A stretch of DNA of 38,597 bases from a virus: positions 1 to 38,597 of the IMG/VR virus record IMGVR_UViG_3300037587_000320. One strand, 5' to 3'. Both the position numbers and the translations under genes were made by a program. The notes below the pieces were generated by a model. It saw nothing but the letters and a program-made list of their open reading frames with translations, was not told the DNA's origin and did not search any database. Positions 12,895 to 20,050 of this stretch are shown in pieces. Each line of letters starts with the position of its first letter. Position 1 is the stretch's first letter.

Positions 12895-13343
12895 GCGAAA
12901 CCCGCGACTTTAAACTGCATCGAGGCTCATTGCCTGAGTTGCTTGATATGATGCGCAAGATTGTATTGAGCGGCCTATCTTATCGAATATCAATAGTTGA
13001 GTGGTCAGATAAACGCGGGTTATCAGCTAACGCACAGCAACACGTTTGGTACAAGCGCATAAGTCAGTTTTACGGTTGCGACATTCCTACCGCTGGCAAT
13101 CAATCGAAGTTAGACTTTGGGCTTCCTATATTGCTTGCTGATTCGGATATGGGGCAAAAAGTTGACTTCCTACTGAAAAAAATAGGCTTCTACAGTTTCA
13201 CCAGGGAGCAGCAAGTAAACGTGATGGACTTAATCCAAGTCACATCGCTATTTTCAACTAAACAGCATAATCTTTATCGTGACAATTTGGTGATGTATTG
13301 GCATGAGCAGGGGTTAGAATTGGAATATAAGGAATCGAAATAA
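12879..13343 (+). CDS. ninB: NinB recombination protein (Orf family)
   Basis: The protein has up to 154 residues and matches NinB/Orf. It has an N-terminal strand region, then RGLSANAQQHVWYKRISQFYG (about 46-66), a helical middle KVDFLLKKIGFYSFTREQQV, and the C-terminal tail. Lambda NinB (Orf) binds single-stranded DNA and can replace RecFOR in phage recombination. The ATG at 12879 is used here. A GTG at 12891 that forms a GTGA overlap with the preceding stop is an equally good start. It lies upstream of the ABA-sandwich and NinG genes, as in lambdoid nin regions. Confidence 0.85.
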   Translation: MGEAVSETRDFKLHRGSLPELLDMMRKIVLSGLSYRISIVEWSDKRGLSANAQQHVWYKRISQFYGCDIPTAGNQSKLDFGLPILLADSDMGQKVDFLLKKIGFYSFTREQQVNVMDLIQVTSLFSTKQHNLYRDNLVMYWHEQGLELEYKESK

Positions 13344-13699
13344 TGAACTACGAAGAAATGAGCGATCAGCAAATAAACGAGGCAGTTACTTGCATTATGT
13401 TTCAGTGCAAAGGGTGGTCAATATCAAAGAATGAGAGCTTTTTTTATCATTGTGGTGTAACAGGCGATGAAATGTATTCTCAGGAAATTATTGATTACTG
13501 TAAATGCCCTAGCGCTTGGGGTTGGCTTATTCAGGACAATAAAATCAGCTGCAATTGGTGGGTTGACGAAGAAGGTGGTAATGATGACCGATGGGGCGCA
13601 TCTACAGGTAAGAAATGGGAAAACGCAACTCACCCCACAAGTCCAGGCCGCGCAGTGGCTATTTGCTATTTGAAGATGAAAGAGGCTAACAATGGCTAA
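13343..13699 (+). CDS. Phage ABA-sandwich protein
   Basis: The 118-residue protein begins MNYEEMSDQQINEAVTCIMF. It has a DYCKCPSAWGWLIQDNKISC segment (about 51-70) and ends with PGRAVAICYLKMKEANNG. This N-to-C layout matches the phage ABA-sandwich domain, found as small accessory proteins near nin genes. The role is unknown. AAGGAATCG precedes the ATG. It overlaps NinG by 8 bases. Confidence 0.75.
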   Translation: MNYEEMSDQQINEAVTCIMFQCKGWSISKNESFFYHCGVTGDEMYSQEIIDYCKCPSAWGWLIQDNKISCNWWVDEEGGNDDRWGASTGKKWENATHPTSPGRAVAICYLKMKEANNG

Positions 13700-14297
13700 C
13701 ACAAAACGCCGTTGCACTTTTTGCAAAGATTACAAATTAGCAGTAGATGGCGTTAAGTTACCGGCCGGGTTTTTTTGCAGCTTCGATCACGCGATAAAAT
13801 ATGCCAATGACAAGAAATTAAAAGCCAGCAAGATAAAAGTTAAAGCCAAAGCTAAGGCAGAGAGAAATCAAACTAAGCAGCGCAAAAAAGAGCTTATGAC
13901 ACGCGCTCAGTGGTACAACAAGCTGCAAAGCCTAGTTAACCAATATGTCAGGCTAGTTAGGGACGTTAACGAGCCATGTTGTACTTGTGGAACGACTAAC
14001 CCTAATATCAAATATGATTCGGGGCATTTCTTCACTCGCGCATCCCGGCCGGATATTAGATTTGAGCTAACCAATTTGGCAAAGCAATGTAGCGTAAAGT
14101 GCAATCAACACGGTTCCGGAATGCGTAACGAGTACGAAAAATTCATTATTGAAAAGTACGGCCGTGATCATTTAGATTGGTTAACACTAGAAAAAGAACC
14201 GTTAAAAGTTCAGTTTCCTAACTGGCAAGATATTGAAGCGGAGATTATCAGGTATAGAAAACTATTGAGAGAAAACGGCATAACGCCATCAGTTTAA
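13692..14297 (+). CDS. ninG: NinG recombination protein (Rap family)
   Basis: The 201-residue protein matches NinG/Rap. CTFCKDYKL (8-16) and GFFCS form an N-terminal zinc site, followed by a long lysine-rich helix (42-70). The nuclease-like core has PCCTCGT (95-101), YDSGHFFTRAS (108-118) and KQCSVKCNQHGSG (131-143). Lambda Rap is a structure-specific endonuclease that cuts Holliday junctions and D-loops. With NinB and the Rad52-like annealase this gives the phage a fairly full recombination kit. AGAGGCTAACA precedes the ATG. Confidence 0.9.
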   Translation: MANTKRRCTFCKDYKLAVDGVKLPAGFFCSFDHAIKYANDKKLKASKIKVKAKAKAERNQTKQRKKELMTRAQWYNKLQSLVNQYVRLVRDVNEPCCTCGTTNPNIKYDSGHFFTRASRPDIRFELTNLAKQCSVKCNQHGSGMRNEYEKFIIEKYGRDHLDWLTLEKEPLKVQFPNWQDIEAEIIRYRKLLRENGITPSV

Positions 14298-14321
14298 ACA
14301 TCACCGGGAGCGCATAGGCGA

Positions 14322-14585
14322 ATGAGCAATGTTATTAAGTATAATTTTGGCCCTGAAAATGAACGATCTGGTTACGTCATCGACGAAGATAAAAAATGTG
14401 TTGATGGCGTTTACTGTGGAGGCATATCAGCGATGAAACTAGGCGACGGAAGCGTGGTCATAGGAACTAAAACCGATGATGGCATAGAGCAAGCCACACT
14501 AACCAGCATGAAAGATATGAACGAATTTTGCTTGATGTGGCTATTAATATTTGACGAAAGCGTGATTAAAGAGGATCTAGAGTAA
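14322..14585 (+). CDS. Hypothetical protein (87 aa)
   Basis: Beta-rich, acidic protein with KLGDGSVVIGTKTDDGIEQA and a helical C terminus MNEFCLMWLLIFDESVIKED. GGGAG lies about 14 bases upstream and AGGCGA just before the ATG. It is not recognised. It is the last gene before the box at 14589. Confidence 0.6.
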   Translation: MSNVIKYNFGPENERSGYVIDEDKKCVDGVYCGGISAMKLGDGSVVIGTKTDDGIEQATLTSMKDMNEFCLMWLLIFDESVIKEDLE

Positions 14586-14588
14586 CAG

Positions 14589-14602
14589 GTCAGTCCACTA
14601 AC
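14589..14602 (+). promoter_or_regulatory. Repeated intergenic box GTCAGTCCACTAAC
   Basis: Second copy of the box at 10773-10786. TATGCTACTAAT, -10-like, follows after 10 bases. It lies just upstream of the membrane-gene cluster and could control it. Confidence 0.4.
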
Positions 14603-14646
14603 CGCCAAATAGTATGCTACTAATAGTGAAACACAGGGAGAAAGCC

Positions 14647-14832
14647 ATGAACAGATTACCAGCCAAAAACAAACTCAGCGCAACTCAGGTTAATCATAGT
14701 TTGGGCTCATTAATCGGCGCTGGAATTAAGATTCCGCAAACCCAATACAATAACTGGTTTTCTGATGGCGTGGTAATGGCAACCTCGGTGCTTTGCGTAT
14801 GCTTTCTGTTTCGTGTTACACTAGGCTTTTAA
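14647..14832 (+). CDS. Small protein with C-terminal TM helix (61 aa)
   Basis: Starts MNRLPAKNKLSATQVNHSLG, and a strong AGGGAGAAAGCC precedes the ATG. Residues 41-60 (GVVMATSVLCVCFLFRVTLG) form one membrane helix. It lies at the head of a run of membrane genes ending with a holin-like protein. It may be a lysis accessory such as an antiholin or spanin-like partner. An upstream in-frame ATG lacks a ribosome site. Confidence 0.6.
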   Translation: MNRLPAKNKLSATQVNHSLGSLIGAGIKIPQTQYNNWFSDGVVMATSVLCVCFLFRVTLGF

Positions 14833-14849
14833 CCAACCGAGGAAGCGTA

Positions 14850-14930
14850 ATGTTTATTGGCACTAAGGGCGACAAGCCGATCAAGAAATCCGAACGAAAA
14901 AAGAAGCAATCGAGGTTTACGACTAAATAA
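14850..14930 (+). CDS. Tiny basic protein (26 aa)
   Basis: MFIGTKGDKPIKKSERKKKQ and a short tail. CGAGGAAGCGTA precedes the ATG, an excellent ribosome site. It is composed almost wholly of Lys, Arg and Ser after the first residues. Similar in style to the 29-residue basic frame at 20718-20807. The function is unknown. Confidence 0.5.
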   Translation: MFIGTKGDKPIKKSERKKKQSRFTTK

Positions 14931-14932
14931 AT

Positions 14933-15418
14933 ATGAACAGCGTAAAGGTAAAAAACAGATTAGGCCCATTTATTGTTGTGATGCTTTTTGTGATGGCAAG
15001 TTTTGGGTTATCTGAGGTTGTTAGAGAAAGAAATTGGCAGTCCATTATGCTGATAACTACCTTATCTTTTTTTGCTTTTTACGTCATAGGTAGCGCCGGG
15101 TTCAGTCTAAATAAAGCCAGGGCGCTATGCTCGATATTAGCAATACACATCGCTTTTTGTTTATGCCCGTACGTACTGTTGTCATGGGTGTATGTAAACC
15201 TAGATATAGCTCGCATGGATTACCTCTATAATATCATTTACTCATCATTTCAATCATTCAGTGTTGTTATATCAGTATTGCTTATAATTGTTTCTCTGCC
15301 TCCATCGGAGTTGTTTGATGACATTGCTAGACGGTTTAGAATTGATATTTATTTGCATCGTTTTAATATGCGTGTTGGCATGTGTGTTTTCAGTGTTAAC
15401 CCGGCTTTACTCAAATGA
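14933..15418 (+). CDS. Four-TM membrane protein (161 aa)
   Basis: Membrane helices are visible at about 10-28, 37-57, 64-88 and 105-122. A charged cytoplasmic-type tail follows (ELFDDIARRFRIDIYLHRFN). It is not recognised. It could be a lysis or superinfection-exclusion protein. Its 3' end is overlapped out of frame by a 50-residue TM gene, and its stop overlaps the start of the holin-like gene. The ribosome site is weak. Confidence 0.6.
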   Translation: MNSVKVKNRLGPFIVVMLFVMASFGLSEVVRERNWQSIMLITTLSFFAFYVIGSAGFSLNKARALCSILAIHIAFCLCPYVLLSWVYVNLDIARMDYLYNIIYSSFQSFSVVISVLLIIVSLPPSELFDDIARRFRIDIYLHRFNMRVGMCVFSVNPALLK

Positions 15419-15470
15419 TTACGATAGTAAAAAGCTGCCTATCAAGCGCCCTGGACGGCGTGATAAATAA
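15318..15470 (+). CDS. Single-TM protein nested over two genes (50 aa)
   Basis: ATG at 15318 with GGAG 7 bases upstream. It starts MTLLDGLELIFICIVLICVL, with one membrane helix (about 8-28), then a basic tail KKLPIKRPGRRDK. It overlaps the end of the four-TM gene and the start of the holin-like gene in a different frame. The nested layout recalls lysis genes such as Rz/Rz1, but it has no lipobox or proline-rich region, so a spanin call is not justified. Confidence 0.5.
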   Translation: MTLLDGLELIFICIVLICVLACVFSVLTRLYSNDYDSKKLPIKRPGRRDK

Positions 15471-15723
15471 AATTGGAGCAACTAGCCTGTTTACGACAAT
15501 TGGGCTGTTTTTTGCTAGCGGCTCGGGCGCTATAGAGCTATCTCAGGCGGCTAATGGTGCGTGGGGTATGGCGGAATGGCTAGGCGTGTTAGCTGGCGTT
15601 GGTACTACATCATTTATACTCAAAAACCTGGCGTCATTTCGTAACGAGTATTTGGGCGCGGTGCTTAAGAAGTTGGATATCGAAGAAAAAGAAAAGAAAG
15701 CGAAAGAAAAGGATAAGCAATGA
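15415..15723 (+). CDS. Holin-like two-TM protein (102 aa)
   Basis: The protein has an N-terminal amphipathic region, a hydrophobic segment at about 22-40 (ATSLFTTIGLFFASGSG) and a second at about 52-70 (WLGVLAGVGTTSFILKNL). A lysine- and glutamate-rich C-terminal tail follows (EEKEKKAKEKDK). Two helices with a charged cytoplasmic tail is the class II holin plan. The start overlaps the previous stop (ATGA) and lacks its own clear ribosome site, so translation should be coupled. A lysis enzyme does not follow; the best enzyme candidates lie in the minus operon. Confidence 0.6.
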   Translation: MITIVKSCLSSALDGVINKIGATSLFTTIGLFFASGSGAIELSQAANGAWGMAEWLGVLAGVGTTSFILKNLASFRNEYLGAVLKKLDIEEKEKKAKEKDKQ

Positions 15724-15786
15724 ACTCTAAAGAGCTAAGTAAAGTAACGACAGCATAACCCCGACAAGCTTGATACTCCACTAGAC

Positions 15787-15798
15787 GGAGGTGATCCA
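15787..15798 (+). promoter_or_regulatory. Full-length anti-16S (super Shine-Dalgarno) sequence
   Basis: GGAGGTGATCCA is the exact reverse complement of the last bases of bacterial 16S rRNA (TGGATCACCTCC). No ATG follows at translational distance, and a weak stem (CTCC 15776-15779 with GGAG 15787-15790) can cover it. It may bind ribosomes without starting a protein, or it may be chance. Confidence 0.6.
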
Positions 15799-15858
15799 TA
15801 GCTTTCCCGCAGGCGCTTTATTACTGGCGAGAGTGAGAGATAAAGCAACACAACCAAG

Positions 15859-15880
15859 ACCCGCAGACGCGGGTTTTTTA
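15859..15880 (+). terminator. Rho-independent terminator of cassette 1
   Basis: ACCCGC, loop AGAC, GCGGGT, then six T. It closes the transcript that contains the holin-like gene and the anti-16S sequence. Confidence 0.85.
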
Positions 15881-15908
15881 TATCTAAAATAAATCGATCT
15901 GGTCGGAC

Positions 15909-15937
15909 TTGTTTTTCATTAAAATGGCTGTCATAGT
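15909..15937 (+). promoter_or_regulatory. Putative promoter between the cassettes
   Basis: TTGTTT (15909-15914), 17-base spacer, CATAGT (15932-15937), with TG one base before the -10 box. It could drive the second cassette and the genes at 16300-18850. Confidence 0.45.
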
Positions 15938-16082
15938 TAATGCCTAAGATGAAGTAAGCAGAAGCACACAGATAAATAGACCGATTAATCAAACCGAGGG
16001 TTAACGTTATGGACTAACTAAAACAGGTTTATATTAATGAACTTCGAAACCGCAACTGGCCAATAATAAAAAGGAGACAGCC

Positions 16083-16133
16083 ATGAAATGCAGAGCATCA
16101 CCAAAATCATATCGTTCATATAATAAAATCTGA
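16083..16133 (+). CDS. Possible 16-codon leader peptide
   Basis: MKCRASPKSYRSYNKI has AAAAAGGAGACAGCC immediately upstream, one of the strongest ribosome sites in the window. It ends 41 bases before a terminator hairpin. This leader plus terminator layout would suit attenuation, or the frame may be a real micropeptide. Confidence 0.35.
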   Translation: MKCRASPKSYRSYNKI

Positions 16134-16173
16134 TCCCTGGTCGCCGGTGTAGTTAGCCGAGAGTAGTACAAAC

Positions 16174-16197
16174 AGCCGCCGAAAGTTGCGGCTTTTT
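16174..16197 (+). terminator. Rho-independent terminator of cassette 2
   Basis: AGCCGC (16174-16179), loop CGAAAGTT, GCGGCT (16188-16193), then five T. It is followed by the same TATCTAAAATAAA string as the first terminator. Confidence 0.8.
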
Positions 16198-16299
16198 GCT
16201 ATCTAAAATAAACTCAATATAGAGCAGTGGTAGGAGCAGTGAACAGATAAAACCGTGTAATACTAACCAGGTCAAAACAAAAAATTAAAAGGAATTATC

Positions 16300-17337
16300 A
16301 TGAAGCTAGAATATTACAAATCAGAAAAAGGTATTTACGTAGCTCAGGAAAATATAAGCTACCTAAATCGACGCGAATTGCTCGGTAAGCGTAAACCGAT
16401 CTTAATTAACGGTAAGGTTCCAGAAAAAACCAATCACGTATCATGGTTGTTCATTAGCGGCGAGAGTGAGCTTCTATCCTTGTCAGCTAAAGTTACCGGC
16501 GAGAAGCACAACTACCGATGGGAGTTAAAAGAATCAACCCCAGAGCTCGTTGCTGATACCCTACCAAAAGTCATAACAAAAGAAGACGCTTCTGAATATT
16601 GTGATGATTACGAGCTTCACATTGGCAAAGAGTGTGAATATCACGAATATCGAAGCTTCTACACAAGAAAACACGATGTTAAACCTGATTATTTTAAAAA
16701 TTCTGAAATTGAAATATCATTTTTAGGCGATATTCAATCTGATTGGGTTGCAAACCCGCGAGAGGCCAAGTACTCGGTGTGGCGCAGTAGCTACAAGCAT
16801 GAAGGTGACACCACATTGGACGTGTCAGATATAGCTTCATTCTCTGAGTTATCTCAAATACTAACTCCTGACTTGCTGTTACACAATCAACCATGCAGCC
16901 TAGCGTCTGCGCAAACCTATAAAATTATACGTAAATATGTAAGTGACAATATCGATCCAAAGTGGGCAAACATAACTAGTGATTATGATTTTTGCTTTAC
17001 GGTCAAAAAGAAGATCGCCATCAAGCCTTGGGTTCGCAAAACTGAGCAAGTCAAACGCAGTGGCAGAAGCTACGCTAAACCTAGATTTAATGTAACCAAA
17101 ATAACACACAAAGAAGAGCAGATTTTTGAAATGACACACGCAGGCAGAGGAGGTAATTACAGAGGGTATACTCCTATATCTGGGTTTAAAGGCGATAGCT
17201 TGCAGGAGTTGATAGATAATATTGAGCAATACCTTAATGAGCTAATAGGGTATATTAACTTACCGCTATCTCAATGTGATCATTGTAATGGTACTGGTCA
17301 CGTATTTGATGATTTATTTGAAGTAAATAAGCGTTAA
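16300..17337 (+). CDS. Hypothetical protein with C-terminal CXXCXGXGH motif (345 aa)
   Basis: A large unknown with no recognised domain over most of its length. Near the C terminus it has CDHCNGTGHVFDDL, a DnaJ-like zinc knuckle repeat present once. A glycine-rich AGRGGNYRGYTP lies upstream of a helical IDNIEQYLNELIGYI segment. AAAAGGAATTATC precedes the ATG. It is the first gene after the non-coding cassettes. It may be a late non-virion or virion-associated protein. The single zinc motif may bind nucleic acid. Confidence 0.7.
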   Translation: MKLEYYKSEKGIYVAQENISYLNRRELLGKRKPILINGKVPEKTNHVSWLFISGESELLSLSAKVTGEKHNYRWELKESTPELVADTLPKVITKEDASEYCDDYELHIGKECEYHEYRSFYTRKHDVKPDYFKNSEIEISFLGDIQSDWVANPREAKYSVWRSSYKHEGDTTLDVSDIASFSELSQILTPDLLLHNQPCSLASAQTYKIIRKYVSDNIDPKWANITSDYDFCFTVKKKIAIKPWVRKTEQVKRSGRSYAKPRFNVTKITHKEEQIFEMTHAGRGGNYRGYTPISGFKGDSLQELIDNIEQYLNELIGYINLPLSQCDHCNGTGHVFDDLFEVNKR

Positions 17338-17382
17338 TTAACAAATCACGTTTAACCATCGGCCCACCATTGGGAGATAACA

Positions 17383-17580
17383 ATGAGTAAGAAAAGCGAA
17401 AGAATAAGTAATATTATTGGATGTAGAAACGCAATTAACCATCAAGTTAAGATTGGTCAGGATGGCATTTGTAGTTACGACCCGTTGCTGATTAAGAAAA
17501 TATTAGCAACACTGGAAGCTACTCTTAAGCTTGATGGCATTACAGGAATCCCTGCCGATGCTAAAGTTGGAAAAAAATAA
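17383..17580 (+). CDS. Hypothetical protein (65 aa)
   Basis: Starts MSKKSERISNIIGCRNAINH; the C-terminal half is helical (LLIKKILATLEATLKLDGIT). TTGGGAGATAACA precedes the ATG. After it lies a 6-bp hairpin (CTGCCT with AGGCAG, about 17583-17602) without a T run. It is not recognised. Confidence 0.6.
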   Translation: MSKKSERISNIIGCRNAINHQVKIGQDGICSYDPLLIKKILATLEATLKLDGITGIPADAKVGKK

Positions 17581-17626
17581 TACCTGCCTTAATTAACAGG
17601 CAGTAAACCAAAGGGAGAGAATAACG

Positions 17627-18700
17627 ATGAACACAGATAAGCTTATTCCAATTTCATATGTAAAGAAGTTCACGCCGTTAGTGCCTGGCGACAAATTGTA
17701 TGGATTCTCAGGTGATGTAACTGAAGGTCATGTTTTTAGCATACTTAATTCCGTTGTTGACAACTTTAACGGGCCAGAAAATAGCAACCAATATTTCGTC
17801 GTATCATTCGCCGGCCGCCCAAAAACCGGCAAGCAGCCAGTAGGTGACGATGTTATTGTTGATGTTTATTATAGAGCAAAGTGGCACACAGCAAAAGCGT
17901 GGAGCATTGAGTGGGACGATGACCTCGCGTTGCACAAAGTTAAAGCGTGGAGACCAAACCACGCCGCATTACTAGTTAAATATCAATCAGAGCAAGGAGC
18001 AAAGACAGTGAGACAATACGACGAACAGATAACAGAGCTTTCGACTCATTACAGCGCACACAACCATGGTTTTTATATTCAGGGGCATGGCATGGTAAAA
18101 AATGCCAGAGTTCTTAACAGTGCCGGACGTTGGATTTACAGCGACTGCACAACTAACGAAGAGCTAAATGGCATTGAATTCTGGAAACTCGACGCAGAGC
18201 ATTACAGCGGTGTGATTGACGCCGTTAAAGAAGTCGAAAGCCGTCCACAAATAATCGAGCCGTGGGTAGCCGAACAACTAACAGCCGGGTCAGAATTCAG
18301 CGCTAGTGCATATGAAGAATCATGCAAGGAATTTGAAGATCACCATGAGTCGGTATACACGCAAGAGATGTCTGATGACGGGGAGTTGCCTCCTGTTGGT
18401 ACTCGAGCCATGTTATACGTTGAATATAAAGGCGTTAACGAGTGGTACCCAGGGTTGGTTTGTGGTGAGTTTATGGGCAAAGCGGTAGCAAGATTGGATG
18501 ACTCGGAGGAAGAGGGTTACTTTGATGATTATTCAGCCGATCAGTGCAAGCCAATAGACAACAGGACAGAAGCGATGAAGGTACGGGACGATCTCTCAAG
18601 TCTCGTTAGTGGTTATGTTTCTTGTGGTGAGGCTTGTGATGTTCCACATTATATCGACGAGCTATTGCAAACATTCGAAATCAAACTAAACAAGGGGTAA
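17627..18700 (+). CDS. Hypothetical protein (357 aa)
   Basis: An acidic protein of unknown family. The N-terminal third is beta-rich (DKLYGFSGDVTEGHVFSIL and DDVIVDVYYRAKWHTAKAW). An acidic segment KEFEDHHESVYTQEMSDDGE precedes a barrel-like MLYVEYKGVNEWYPGLVCGEF, and a helical tail ends it. GGGAGAGAATAACG precedes the ATG. The VGTRAMLYVEYKG...WYPG segment resembles a small SH3-like module often seen in phage unknowns. It may act late in infection by position. Confidence 0.65.
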   Translation: MNTDKLIPISYVKKFTPLVPGDKLYGFSGDVTEGHVFSILNSVVDNFNGPENSNQYFVVSFAGRPKTGKQPVGDDVIVDVYYRAKWHTAKAWSIEWDDDLALHKVKAWRPNHAALLVKYQSEQGAKTVRQYDEQITELSTHYSAHNHGFYIQGHGMVKNARVLNSAGRWIYSDCTTNEELNGIEFWKLDAEHYSGVIDAVKEVESRPQIIEPWVAEQLTAGSEFSASAYEESCKEFEDHHESVYTQEMSDDGELPPVGTRAMLYVEYKGVNEWYPGLVCGEFMGKAVARLDDSEEEGYFDDYSADQCKPIDNRTEAMKVRDDLSSLVSGYVSCGEACDVPHYIDELLQTFEIKLNKG

Positions 18701-18703
18701 GAC

Positions 18704-18850
18704 ATGACAACAACACAAGATCAGGATCGCGAAAGTCACCAGCTACTTAAGGGTGGCAAGGTAATTATGACCGGAACAGAGGAGCGTTGCGAGTATTACA
18801 AAGACATGGCAGCTGATGGAGCTGAGTGTGAAGTGGTGGAGGTTAAATAA
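18704..18850 (+). CDS. Small acidic protein (48 aa)
   Basis: MTTTQDQDRESHQLLKGGKV start, with AAGGGGTAAGAC upstream. It contains ERCEYYKDMAADGAECEVVEV. It is the last gene before a terminator. It is not recognised. Confidence 0.6.
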   Translation: MTTTQDQDRESHQLLKGGKVIMTGTEERCEYYKDMAADGAECEVVEVK

Positions 18851-18868
18851 AGGCAAAGACAGCAAGCT

Positions 18869-18892
18869 AAGGCCCATTAATTTGGGCTTTTT
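18869..18892 (+). terminator. Rho-independent terminator
   Basis: AAGGCCCA and TGGGCTT pair with one bulged G around the loop TTAATT, followed by a run of T (18888-18892). It separates the middle genes from the virion block. Confidence 0.7.
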
Positions 18893-18918
18893 ATTACCTG
18901 CTAATATTGTGATATACT
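18890..18918 (+). promoter_or_regulatory. Putative promoter of the virion block
   Basis: TATACT (18913-18918) is a good -10 box. The -35 position (TTTATT, 18890-18895) is weak with 17-base spacing. It lies between a terminator and the first structural gene. Confidence 0.4.
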
Positions 18919-18946
18919 AACGTAAACCAAACACGAGATTGATATT

Positions 18947-20050
18947 TTGTTACAGCCACTATTGCAAGATCTACTACAAGATTTACTACAGCCGTTAATC
19001 GCGCAGCCCATACCTATTACGCAAATGGATTTTATTAGCAATCTATTTCTACAGCGCGGCATAGGGGTGGCGGCCTTCACGCGCTCGACAATTGGCACAT
19101 TCGATGATGGATTAGTCAAAACAGCAGCTATTGACGCAGCGAGGTTTGAAGCTAATGGGGTGCTGATTGAGGGAGACAGCACTAATGAAGCGCTGCATAA
19201 TCGAGATTTTACCAACGCAGCGCATGTTAAAACAAATATAACGGCGTTAAAAGATGCAGTGGGTGCTGATGGCGTAACTAATTCAGGCTCGACGCTAACA
19301 GCAACGGCAGCAAACGGAACCGTATTTCAAACAGTCACAAAATTATCAGCGGAAAATACATTTTCAATTGATATTCGTCGTAAAACTGGCACCGGAACTA
19401 TTGAGATATCTGATGATGGCGGTGTAGGATTTACTGATATAACATCAAGCATTAATAGCTCAACCTATACTAGATTTCAGATTACAACAACTCAAGCCAA
19501 CCCATCATTCGGTGTTAGAATAGTCACAAGCGGTGACGAGATTGAAGTTGATTATGAACAGCTGGAAATTTTGCCCTTTGCATCATCAAGAATTGAAACC
19601 ACCACAACATCAGTAACAAGAGCAAGAGATAATCTAAGCATTGATGCGGCTAATATTCCGGTGCCTACGGCTGATTACAGCTGGGGTGCAACAATTGATT
19701 TGTTAGGAGATACAACCACCCAGGATTTGTTAAATGTACTAGGCGAATCTTTTAGAGTGCTTAGACTATCACCTCAGACTATACTTTTTCACGGCTCTAA
19801 TAATGGCGTTGGTGACGTAATACCGGACAATACGAATCAAAAAATTATGAGTGTTAAAAATTCTAGCGTGGTTAAGGGTTACCAAGATGGTATAGAGACA
19901 ATTAGTTTCACACCATCGGCGGTAGCAGGTACAAAAACAGATATACGTATTGGCTCATTTGATACTGCTACAAATCATATGTTCGGTCACATAAAAAACT
20001 TAAAAATATATGATGTAGCATTAACGGCTGACCAGGTTAAAAACTTATGA
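18947..20050 (+). CDS. LamG/concanavalin-like virion-associated protein
   Basis: The reading frame opens at TTG, with GAGA upstream. The next in-frame ATG is at 19025 but has no ribosome site. The N terminus has a repeated LLQDLLQDLLQ segment. RGIGVAAFTRSTIGTFDDG then leads to ARFEANGVLIEGDSTNEAL, the opening common to phage proteins with lectin-like beta sandwiches. The C-terminal third (about 235-367) is a LamG-type sandwich ending HIKNLKIYDVALTADQ. Such proteins decorate capsids or tails and bind sugars. Its place upstream of the terminase suggests a decoration or adhesion protein. The role is inferred. Confidence 0.65.
   Translation: MLQPLLQDLLQDLLQPLIAQPIPITQMDFISNLFLQRGIGVAAFTRSTIGTFDDGLVKTAAIDAARFEANGVLIEGDSTNEALHNRDFTNAAHVKTNITALKDAVGADGVTNSGSTLTATAANGTVFQTVTKLSAENTFSIDIRRKTGTGTIEISDDGGVGFTDITSSINSSTYTRFQITTTQANPSFGVRIVTSGDEIEVDYEQLEILPFASSRIETTTTSVTRARDNLSIDAANIPVPTADYSWGATIDLLGDTTTQDLLNVLGESFRVLRLSPQTILFHGSNNGVGDVIPDNTNQKIMSVKNSSVVKGYQDGIETISFTPSAVAGTKTDIRIGSFDTATNHMFGHIKNLKIYDVALTADQVKNL

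Larger units (their letters stand above)
15759..16299. other. 541-bp non-coding region with two terminator-bounded cassettes
   Basis: This stretch has no long open frame. It contains a 12-base complement of the 16S rRNA 3' end, a 7-bp hairpin (15815-15821 with 15840-15846), a terminator, and the string TATCTAAAATAAA (15881-15893). A promoter-like pair, a 16-codon frame with a strong ribosome site, a second terminator and a second exact TATCTAAAATAAA (16200-16212) follow. The layout suggests two small RNAs or leader units. Confidence 0.55.

Noticed and set aside
15720-15758. A 12-codon frame overlapping the holin-like stop
   Set aside because: It is too short to support, and the upstream bases are just the lysine-rich end of the holin-like gene.
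15797-15835. A protein starting at ATA just after the anti-16S sequence
   Set aside because: ATA is a very rare start, the frame has only 12 codons, and no coding signature is visible.
15760-15850. A possible tRNA in the structured stretch
   Set aside because: There is no T-arm GTTCGA-type sequence, no acceptor stem pairing and no anticodon loop in the right place.
15735-15992. An 85-codon minus frame over the non-coding gap
   Set aside because: It runs through the terminator and the anti-16S site, lacks a ribosome site, and has no partner genes on that strand.
16900-17229. A 109-codon minus frame inside the 345-residue gene
   Set aside because: It is antisense to a gene with a strong ribosome site and zinc motif; composition is that of a shadow frame.
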